From: an uncultured Bacteroidales bacterium
GTDB lineage: Bacteria > Bacteroidota > Bacteroidia > Bacteroidales > Paludibacteraceae
NCBI GenBank assembly: GCA_937910305.1
Contig: CALEPS010000156.1
Location: forward strand, 1-19,383
Direction of reading: 5' to 3'
Length of the DNA stretch: 19,383 nt
Part shown: one piece after another, positions 6,857-12,535 of the stretch
Layout of the letters: the number at the start of each line of letters is the position of its first letter
Position numbering within the stretch: position 1 is the stretch's first letter
Made by a program: the position numbers and the translations under genes
The notes under the pieces: generated by a model
What the model saw: the letters and a program-made list of their open reading frames with translations, nothing else
Told to the model about the DNA's origin: nothing
The model's database searches: none

Positions 6857-9800
6857 TTAACGAACGATTGCGCCCATAATGTTGTAGGTCTTGTCGCCCT
6901 TCTTGATCAGGATCTGTCCGTTGCGGAGAACCTTGACTGCCGGTGCGTTTGCGTCAACCGCGTCGATGCCTGCGCCGCCGGTCGGAACAACATACATGTA
7001 GCCACCGAATGCAGCCCATTCCTCATTGTATGCAGGACGGAAGTAAATGGTGGTCGTACCTGCGTGGTTCTGGTCAACAACATACTCGTTGCCCATTCCT
7101 TCAGGATACCAAGTGCCTGTAGAGCTCAGGACTTTCAGACCCTCTCCTACTTCAAGGGTGGTCTCGATCACATACTCTTCTATGCCTTCTCCAGCCCCTG
7201 CGTTAAGGGTGAAGATGTTCTCTGCTTTTGCTTCCCAGCCTTTGGCAGAACCTACGAGGTAATAGTCAACAGTTACTGTTGCGTCGCCGGTCTTCGTTGC
7301 ATTAGCATTTACTTCCTTTGTTTCCGGATTGAAGGAGATATAAATCGTATATACACCTGTCTCGGAGATAACCAACTGATAGTTACCAGCCGGATAAGCT
7401 ACTGTCCATGCGTGGTCCTCGCAAACCTTGAACTCAATGGTTCCTGCAGGGAGAGTAAGTTCAGTTTTCTCCCACAGGTAAATACCTACACCATTCAGCA
7501 CCATGTCGTTATGAGCATTTTCCGGATCCCAAGCAGTACCGAAGGCAGCAGTTAAGTTACCGGCTACAGTGTAAGTATGCACGCCCGGATTAGGATCATT
7601 GTACTTACCAATCAAGGTAGCGGTTACGGTACCTGCCGTAGGATCGAGGACGAAGGTTACAGTGTCTTTCGCGCTGATTGCGTCACCGGCAATATTAGCA
7701 ACCGGAACCCATGAAGAACCTTCATCAGATTCAGCAGTATTGTAGTTAACACCTGTACCGCCGAATACTACTTTCTCCAGTTTGTAGGTCTCGCCGTCCT
7801 TGGTCATTGCTTTCCAAGTCCAGTCATCACCTGCATCCCAGTTGTTCTTCATGTAATAAGTTACCTCTACAATCGGAGCGCTTGCTTCACAGAGCTCTGC
7901 TGCACTGACGGTGAGGCCATCGATAGCCCATTCGCCACCCCAGCCGGCATAAGCCCAGTGGATGTTATTGAATACATAGGACTCTTGTGCCTCGTCGAAC
8001 TCAACGATTACGCTTACTTCCTCTACGTCCTCTGCTTCATGAGAGCCATAGGTAGCATTGTTATTCTTCGCACCTGTAGCGTTTACCCAGAGGTAGTTCA
8101 GACCTGCCTTGGTGTTGCCGGCTTCTGCATTGTTCTTAATAGCTACGCGGATGTTATTGCTGTCAGCAATCTTTTGGATTGTCAGCAAGATACGTCCGTT
8201 AGCATCGCCGAAGTTAGCATCTTTGAGGTGACCTGTTGCGAACTCGCAGTACTTGGTTGGTTGCGGCTCTTCGTTAGCACCTGTCCAGATATGGCCGCCA
8301 AAAGCAGCCCAGTCCTCTTGGTATGCCTCTTTGAAATAGATATCCTTGTTCTCGCCTGCGTGGGCTGCGTCAACTACATAGTTGCCGCCCTCAGCGGGAT
8401 ACCATGCTACGATAGCGTCAGCCTCTACCTTAACAACCTTGATCTCTTGACCTTCGGTCAGTGTGGTGGTCAGTTTGTACTCTGCAGGATTCTCCTCTGT
8501 CGGCTCAAACTTCAGTTCTGCCGTCAGGTTTGCCACTGCCCATTCTGCATGGCTGCCGTTGAGATAGAATCCGTCTGCCAGTCGCGGCTCTACCTCACCA
8601 GCCTGCTTGGGATAAACTTTCACATAACGCAGATAGATACGCTCGCTACCTGTTTGCTCAATCGTGATTGTAGAAACTTCGCCTTCCGGAGTGAGTTTGC
8701 AATCCGTAGGAACTTTGTTTCCTTGGGTCAAGTCGAACTTCGTTCCATTAACGGTAACTTCAGCGGCATTGTTGCCATACTGGGTAGCGTTTACGATAAT
8801 AGAATCCACCTCTATAGCCTGACCGATTGTGAATGCGAGTGTTCCCTTCTTGCTGGAAGTACCAAACTTCAAACTGGAAGGATCATCCGCAATCGTACGA
8901 GCAGAATAAACATTCGATACAGTATTTAATGCGCTTACATACGGAGCACTCGCCTCGTCAAAGATAGCGGCTACACCACTCTCAACAGTAAAACTATTGC
9001 TATTGTCCGAAGATCCGTTACCATTGAATTTCAGAGTAAACGGTTTCGTAAAATCAACTGCCGGCTCTTCGTTAGCGCCTGTCCAGAAATATCCGCCGAA
9101 ATCAACCCAGTCAGCTTTGTAGTCCGGCTGGAAGTAGATATCCTTATTCTCACCTGCATGAGCTGCGTCAACAACATAGTTGTCACCCTCAGGATACCAA
9201 GCGGTAATAGCGTCATTCACTACATTGACAACTTTGATCTCGTCACCCTCTGCGAGAGTAGCGGTCAGCACGAACTCTGCCGGATTCTCCGGATTGGCTG
9301 CGAACTTGCGGTCAGCGCTCAGATCTGCAGCAGTCCAGCCTTCAACGCCGTTGATCTTACCGATGAGATAGAAACCGTTCTCCAAGGTCGGCTCTACAGG
9401 CTCAGAAGCCGCATATTTGGACCACTCGCCAGCCGCTACATTGCCATCTCCGGCCCATTGAGCAGAAGCAGAAGTAATTGTGTAGAGGTCATTGTCATCG
9501 GTCGGGATAGTCAAGTCAGCAGTCTTTGCGCCCCAGTCTGCGATGTCGCCGGAAGCGTTAACGCGGGTGAAGATAACCGTGTGATACAGATCCACGTCAA
9601 TGTCAGCTGTCCAAGTGTCAGCAGCACCTTCAACAGCCGTCATGCGGACACCCGGCCATGCTGCGTTTTGTGCACCGGCTTCACCATATGCATATACGCC
9701 AACAGCTGCGCCGTCTGCCTTCCACCAATCCTGAGCTACCTTGCAATAGAGAGTCTTAGTCTTCAGTTCCGGCTCTACAACCGGTTCTGCAGAAGGAATC

Positions 9801-10771
9801 CAACGCGGGTCACCGATAGGCTGACCGTCATTCATCGTCAGAGCCGGAGAACCCTCGCCAAGCGTAAAGTTACCGTTAGCAGCATCTACAAAGAGAGGAT
9901 CTACCTGAACGCAATTGTTTTTGGTAACCGAACTATGAATACCGGTTCCGCTGTCTTTCAGATAATTGAAGGTGATACAGTTGTTAGCCGTCACACCACG
10001 CATAGCGCGGATACCGTCCTGTGCCGTCGGCAGCATGAAGATACAGTTGGATGCAACTCCATTTGCAAGAGTCACCTTTGAAACGCAAGAGTAGTCCGTG
10101 TTCATCGGGATTACATTGTAGAACGTACAATGATCAACGAGTAATGTTGCGCCGGTTGCCCGGATATCAATAACGCCTGCCCAATAGCTCTCGGTATTGG
10201 TAGAGATGTTCGCGAACGTGCTGTTCTTGATCTGTGCATTCATGTCCGCTGTGCTCTCCACAAAGATGAGGCTCTTCATACAATCGTGGAAATAGCAGTT
10301 GTTGACTGTAATGGCACTCAGTTTGTTGCTGGAAGAGCAATAGATCATCGACTTGTTGAGGTTGAAGCCATAGAACTCGCAGCCCTCCAGTTCCAGACGG
10401 TTTTCTGTAGCATCTGTCGGGTAGATGAGATGTTCGTACCAAGATGCCAATTCGATCAAATGGGACACATCGAATTTGATGTTCTCGAAACGTGCTTTTG
10501 CACCCTCAGAAAGGGTAACAGACACTTTAGGTTGGATCAGCACCTCGGCACCTTCTGCAGCACGAACCGTAACTTCCTTGCCCGCGAAGGCAATGTAGTC
10601 CGAGTTCGACTCTACGTAAGTACCTGCAGCCATTTCGATGATGTCGCCTGTCTGAGCGCTGTTCAGCGCAAGACGCAGCGCATCAGCATTCGCATTGGTG
10701 ATGTTGATCACCGCTGCATTTGCAACCAGTGCTACCAGCACCGCTGCAAAGAGAGAGAGAAATTTTCTCAT
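6857..10771 (-). CDS. Giant secreted multidomain protein: beta-helix plus carbohydrate-binding-like modules, 1304 aa
   Basis: The signal peptide is residues 1-19 (MRKFLSLFAAVLVALVANA). Residues ~20-325 read as a right-handed parallel beta-helix with repeated N-C-x-F/Y turns, of the pectate-lyase-like kind in Bacteroidetes surface proteins. Residues ~336-453 resemble a starch-binding module of the CBM26 type (AWPGVRM, then VIFTRVN). A ~100-residue module occurs three times, at about 465-565, 732-832 and 1167-1262, each with WYPEG or WYPAEG, NYVVD/EYVVD, HAG, IYF and W..FGG. Between them lie a domain at ~575-722 of the kind also at the start of the 1129-aa protein, and beta-rich parts at ~838-960 and 967-1160. 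The end, KVLRNGQILIKKGDKTYNIM through GAIVR, resembles the short type IX-like sorting tail of Bacteroidales, which I infer anchors or exports it. Substrate is unknown; glycan binding is likely and catalysis uncertain. It lies directly behind the DUF4160-DUF2442 cassettes with no visible promoter of its own. Confidence 0.9.
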   Translation of the reverse strand: MRKFLSLFAAVLVALVANAAVINITNANADALRLALNSAQTGDIIEMAAGTYVESNSDYIAFAGKEVTVRAAEGAEVLIQPKVSVTLSEGAKARFENIKFDVSHLIELASWYEHLIYPTDATENRLELEGCEFYGFNLNKSMIYCSSSNKLSAITVNNCYFHDCMKSLIFVESTADMNAQIKNSTFANISTNTESYWAGVIDIRATGATLLVDHCTFYNVIPMNTDYSCVSKVTLANGVASNCIFMLPTAQDGIRAMRGVTANNCITFNYLKDSGTGIHSSVTKNNCVQVDPLFVDAANGNFTLGEGSPALTMNDGQPIGDPRWIPSAEPVVEPELKTKTLYCKVAQDWWKADGAAVGVYAYGEAGAQNAAWPGVRMTAVEGAADTWTADIDVDLYHTVIFTRVNASGDIADWGAKTADLTIPTDDNDLYTITSASAQWAGDGNVAAGEWSKYAASEPVEPTLENGFYLIGKINGVEGWTAADLSADRKFAANPENPAEFVLTATLAEGDEIKVVNVVNDAITAWYPEGDNYVVDAAHAGENKDIYFQPDYKADWVDFGGYFWTGANEEPAVDFTKPFTLKFNGNGSSDNSNSFTVESGVAAIFDEASAPYVSALNTVSNVYSARTIADDPSSLKFGTSSKKGTLAFTIGQAIEVDSIIVNATQYGNNAAEVTVNGTKFDLTQGNKVPTDCKLTPEGEVSTITIEQTGSERIYLRYVKVYPKQAGEVEPRLADGFYLNGSHAEWAVANLTAELKFEPTEENPAEYKLTTTLTEGQEIKVVKVEADAIVAWYPAEGGNYVVDAAHAGENKDIYFKEAYQEDWAAFGGHIWTGANEEPQPTKYCEFATGHLKDANFGDANGRILLTIQKIADSNNIRVAIKNNAEAGNTKAGLNYLWVNATGAKNNNATYGSHEAEDVEEVSVIVEFDEAQESYVFNNIHWAYAGWGGEWAIDGLTVSAAELCEASAPIVEVTYYMKNNWDAGDDWTWKAMTKDGETYKLEKVVFGGTGVNYNTAESDEGSSWVPVANIAGDAISAKDTVTFVLDPTAGTVTATLIGKYNDPNPGVHTYTVAGNLTAAFGTAWDPENAHNDMVLNGVGIYLWEKTELTLPAGTIEFKVCEDHAWTVAYPAGNYQLVISETGVYTIYISFNPETKEVNANATKTGDATVTVDYYLVGSAKGWEAKAENIFTLNAGAGEGIEEYVIETTLEVGEGLKVLSSTGTWYPEGMGNEYVVDQNHAGTTTIYFRPAYNEEWAAFGGYMYVVPTGGAGIDAVDANAPAVKVLRNGQILIKKGDKTYNIMGAIVR

Positions 10772-10844
10772 GATACGTTGATTTAAAGTTAATAATGTTG
10801 GTTAGTTAATAAAAAGTATAATAGTTATACTTGTGTTTCTATGC
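10769..10844. repeat. Leader/hairpin repeat, copy 1 (before the 1304-aa gene)
   Basis: A ~76-bp stretch from the surface protein's start codon to the last codons of DUF2442 copy 1 is nearly the same as 11341-11412. It contains a perfect inverted repeat AAGTATAA-TAG-TTATACTT (10814-10832) and the AT-rich leader with TTAATAATGTT and GTTAGTTAAT. No TAnnTTTG promoter is visible in it, so it may be a processing site or an element acting in the leader. Confidence 0.75.
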
Positions 10845-11084
10845 AGCTACGCCCTTTTCGTACAAATACTCCGGCGCGATATCCAATGTTCCGTCTTGCC
10901 ACGAGACAGTCCATCCGTCCAACTTGAAATCACGGAACAAAGACTTGTCTTTCAACACTTTGAATGCGGGATAGGTATCTATAAAAGCAGAGGCGTCGAA
11001 CACTTTTTTCTCCCCATTGGAGAATAACAAGTTCAAACGATAGTCCCCCGCATACTCTGCCTTATTTATCCATATTAATTCCAT
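10839..11084 (-). CDS. DUF2442 domain protein, copy 1
   Basis: An 81-aa protein of the DUF2442 family, recognised from its opening ELIWINKAEYAGDYRLNLLF, the middle GEKKVFDASAFI and the end WQDGTLDIAPEYLYEKG. Function is unknown. Family members usually lie beside a DUF4160 gene, and such pairs are suspected of being toxin-antitoxin-like, which is unproven. ATG 11084 follows the stop of DUF4160 copy 1 by one base (TGA, A, ATG), so the two are coupled. It is followed by the repeated leader and then the 1304-aa gene. Confidence 0.85.
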   Translation of the reverse strand: MELIWINKAEYAGDYRLNLLFSNGEKKVFDASAFIDTYPAFKVLKDKSLFRDFKLDGWTVSWQDGTLDIAPEYLYEKGVAA

Positions 11085-11085
11085 T

Positions 11086-11343
11086 TCAGTCTAAAGGATT
11101 GATGCTAATAAATTCCTCTCCCTTCTCCATGCGCGCCCAGTTTTGCAACAGCTCGTCTTTATGCTCATCGTACCACTCATATACGAGATTCACAACTCGG
11201 CGAGGCAGATTTCCGTTTAGTTCACCTGTATTAATATCCATTGTCGCTCGGAAATCATTATACCGAATATGGAAATGTGGAGGGTTGTGCTCCGAATTAT
11301 ACATGGTTATCACTATTCCATAAAACCTGCATATCTCCGGCAT
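11086..11343 (-). CDS. DUF4160 domain protein, copy 1
   Basis: An 85-aa protein of the DUF4160 family, with the family's MPEICRFYGIVITMYNSEHN opening and the conserved PPHFHIRYND motif, whose two histidines are typical and could bind metal or RNA. The C-terminal half (VNLVYEWYDEHKDELLQNWA) is helical. Function is unknown. It is coupled to DUF2442 copy 1. At protein level it differs clearly from copy 2 (MPTLFNIFGLRGFFYSEEHT), so the duplication is old or the second cassette was gained separately. Confidence 0.87.
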   Translation of the reverse strand: MPEICRFYGIVITMYNSEHNPPHFHIRYNDFRATMDINTGELNGNLPRRVVNLVYEWYDEHKDELLQNWARMEKGEEFISINPLD

Positions 11344-11412
11344 GATACTTTGATTTTTAGTTAATAATGTTAGTTAATTTAAAGTATAATAGTTATACTT
11401 GTGTTTCTATGC
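11341..11412. repeat. Leader/hairpin repeat, copy 2 (between the two cassettes)
   Basis: This is nearly the same sequence as 10769-10844, including the perfect inverted repeat AAGTATAA-TAG-TTATACTT (11382-11400) and the tail GTGTTTCTATGC that forms the end of a DUF2442 gene. It separates DUF2442 copy 2 from DUF4160 copy 1. Confidence 0.8.
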
Positions 11413-11682
11413 CATTTCAGTCGCCGACGAAAATGTGTGCGGACTTCCGGTATATAGATATTTCGTCAAGCTGGAAATATGAATATCTTCATCTATAGAT
11501 TCCCAACGCACATCGTCGCCGAACTTACCTATTGTATAGGCGCGCCGCTCCTCATCGCTTGCCTTACTCAGCAAAGGAAACGCATCAATCGAACGGCAGT
11601 ATATTTTGCCATCTGTCGTTGTAGTGAGAATCATCCCATCTACAAAATCAATTCTCTTGATTTTCTTGTCCATGATACTCAT
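11407..11682 (-). CDS. DUF2442 domain protein, copy 2
   Basis: A 91-aa DUF2442-like protein. The N-terminal strand pattern IKRIDFVDGMILTTTTDGKI, the middle FPLLSKASDEERRAYTIG and the RWESIDEDIHISSL ending are typical of the longer DUF2442 subtype. ATG 11682 overlaps the end of DUF4160 copy 2 by 35 bp; ATG 11673 (MDKKIKRI) is also possible. It is little like copy 1 in sequence although it has the same place in the cassette. Function unknown. Confidence 0.83.
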   Translation of the reverse strand: MSIMDKKIKRIDFVDGMILTTTTDGKIYCRSIDAFPLLSKASDEERRAYTIGKFGDDVRWESIDEDIHISSLTKYLYTGSPHTFSSATEMA

Positions 11683-11899
11683 TCCATTTAGCGATTATAT
11701 CTTCCTGATACATCTTAGCCAACTGCATTGCCCGTTTCACGTTGCGCGGCTTCATGCCTTCATTACTAATCAACTCAACTTCCGGCGACACTTGGATCTT
11801 GACGCGACCATCAGAATCTACTATGTGCACATGAATCGGTGTGTGTTCCTCCGAATAGAAAAAGCCTCTCAATCCGAATATATTGAACAGTGTAGGCAC
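11648..11899 (-). CDS. DUF4160 domain protein, copy 2
   Basis: An 83-aa DUF4160 protein beginning MPTLFNIFGLRGFFYSEEHT and carrying PIHVHI, the family's histidine motif. The start codon is GTG at 11899; I chose it because MPT followed by a short strand is the normal beginning of this family. It is the first gene of the run that leads to the 1304-aa surface protein and lies ~100 nt downstream of the promoter at 12001-12031, with a long leader holding an 8-bp tandem repeat. Function unknown. Confidence 0.87.
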   Translation of the reverse strand: MPTLFNIFGLRGFFYSEEHTPIHVHIVDSDGRVKIQVSPEVELISNEGMKPRNVKRAMQLAKMYQEDIIAKWNEYHGQENQEN

Positions 11900-11938
11900 G
11901 GTACGTTGATTTTTTATAATGTTAGTTAATTTAAAGTT
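11900..11938. repeat. Leader repeat, partial copy 3 (before the first cassette)
   Basis: The stretch next to the DUF4160 copy 2 start shares GTTGATTTTT and TAATGTTAGTTAATTTAAAG with the other two leader copies but lacks the complete inverted repeat. With copies 1 and 2 it gives the order repeat-cassette-repeat-cassette-repeat-surface gene. Confidence 0.65.
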
Positions 11939-11946
11939 ATGATTTC

Positions 11947-11981
11947 CGATATACCGATATAACGAAAAAGCGATATACCGA
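11947..11981. promoter_or_regulatory. 8-bp tandem repeat in the cassette leader, possible operator
   Basis: CGATATAC, CGATATAA, CGAAAAAG, CGATATAC lie end to end between the promoter and the first DUF4160 gene, giving three copies of CGATATAmCGA at 11947, 11955 and 11971. The position just downstream of the expected start of transcription would suit binding by a repressor, for example one of the cassette proteins; it may instead be another of the short tandem repeats common here. Confidence 0.45.
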
Positions 11982-12000
11982 CATGCTCATAAATCGGGGG

Positions 12001-12031
12001 CAAAGATAGTAATAATTTTTTAAATATGCAA
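12001..12031 (-). promoter_or_regulatory. Promoter for the DUF4160-DUF2442 cassettes and probably the 1304-aa gene
   Basis: On the minus strand TTG (12029-12031), 20 bp, TATCTTTG (12001-12008). With its flanks it reads CTTGCATATT and TATCTTTGCCCCCGA, which is the same as at the toxin-antitoxin promoter 16456-16486. It is the only consensus promoter seen between 10771 and 12100 on this strand. Confidence 0.82.
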
Positions 12032-12071
12032 GAGAAAAATGATTTTTTTGCAATATTAGGGGAATAAGGTA

Positions 12072-12102
12072 TTGCAAGAATCAATTTTTTTTCGTATCTT
12101 TG
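12072..12102 (+). promoter_or_regulatory. Outward plus-strand promoter with no gene behind it
   Basis: TTG (12072-12074), exactly 20 bp, TATCTTTG (12095-12102): as good a match as any promoter here. No credible reading frame follows on the plus strand before 12535, so it would drive a non-coding transcript or be the remnant of a lost gene. Confidence 0.7.
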
Positions 12103-12124
12103 CAGCGGAATTGAAGGATTCCCA

Positions 12125-12144
12125 ATCCGCCCCTCCCGGCGGAT
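12125..12144. repeat. ATCCGCC hairpin
   Basis: ATCCGCC and GGCGGAT with a 6-nt loop CCTCCC; same stem as at 6824-6843 and 12402-12498. Here it would be near the 5' end of the candidate RNA rather than 3' of a surface protein gene. Confidence 0.7.
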
Positions 12145-12196
12145 GCGAAAAGGCGGTATTTCTTCCGCCAGAAGCTCAGTGACGTATCACGAATCT

Positions 12197-12247
12197 CCCC
12201 CTAATCACCCCCTAATCACCCCCTTATCACCCCCTTATCACCCCCTT
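12197..12247. repeat. 11-bp C-rich tandem repeat
   Basis: Four units of CCCCCTAATCA or CCCCCTTATCA follow each other without gaps (12197-12240), then a partial unit CCCCCTT. Runs of five C every 11 bp put the tracts on nearly the same face of the helix. Confidence 0.85.
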
Positions 12248-12270
12248 TGGGGTCGGTTTGGGGTCTGTTC

Positions 12271-12350
12271 AGAATTGAGAATTGAAAATTGAGAATTGAG
12301 AATTAAAAATTGAGAATTGAGAATTGAGAATTGAGAATTGAGAATTAAAA
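12271..12350. repeat. AT-rich 7-bp tandem array
   Basis: About eleven heptamers, GAGAATT with variants GAAAATT and AAAAATT. Its core AATT spaced every 7 bp recurs at 16858-16902 and 18895-18942. Confidence 0.88.
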
Positions 12351-12359
12351 AAGGGGAAA

Positions 12360-12396
12360 GGGAAAAAGAGAGGGCGTGTCGTGCGACACACCCTCT
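12360..12396 (-). terminator. Terminator of the 1129-aa surface protein gene, probably bidirectional
   Basis: A 13-bp stem (12369-12381 with 12384-12396, one G-T pair) with a 2-nt turn; the minus strand continues CTTTTTCCC and the plus strand TTTTC. It stands ~140 bp past the surface gene stop, with three ATCCGCC hairpins between. Confidence 0.8.
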
Positions 12397-12401
12397 TTTC
12401 T

Positions 12402-12498
12402 GATCCGCCAAGCATGGCGGATGGTTGTTTTTGGATCCGCCAAGCATGGCGGATGGTTGTTTTTGGATCCGCCAAACTTGGCGGATGCTGTTGTTTCG
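12402..12498. repeat. Three tandem ATCCGCC hairpins, 32-bp unit
   Basis: Two identical 32-bp units (12402-12433, 12434-12465) and a third diverged one (from 12466). Each has the stem ATCCGCCA/TGGCGGAT and the linker GGTTGTTTTTG. In unit 3 the loop changes from AGCA to AACT yet pairing is kept and lengthened (CCGCCAA with TTGGCGG). They form the 3' flank of the 1129-aa gene. Confidence 0.88.
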
Positions 12499-12535
12499 GC
12501 TCGCGCAAGAATGCGCGAGAAGAGAACAATGATTA

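Larger units (their letters stand above)
12109..12400 (+). ncRNA. Candidate non-coding RNA, ~290 nt
   Basis: The 3' flank of the orphan promoter holds two compact hairpins, ATCCGCC/GGCGGAT (12125-12144) and GGCGG/CCGCC (12152-12169), then an 11-bp C-rich tandem repeat, an AT-rich heptamer array, and a strong hairpin (12369-12396) that on this strand ends in TCTTTTC and could terminate it. No reading frame is supported. Together with 11900-12108 and 12400-12535 this is the only stretch over 300 bases without a gene. I recognise no known RNA family; the call rests only on the promoter, the hairpins and the terminator. Confidence 0.35.

Noticed and set aside
6809..10081. Plus-strand reading frames of 248, 323 and 307 codons opposite the 1304-aa gene
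   Set aside because: Same reason: shadows of the minus-strand gene, no starts with promoters, unnatural composition.
12197..12498. CRISPR array
   Set aside because: Units are 7, 11 or 32 bp with no unique 30-bp spacers, and no cas gene is present.
12238..12529. Small minus-strand reading frames (69 and 86 codons) in the repeat cluster
   Set aside because: They are translations of the heptamer array, the terminator and the hairpin repeats (NSQFSILNSQF and the like), with no family resemblance.
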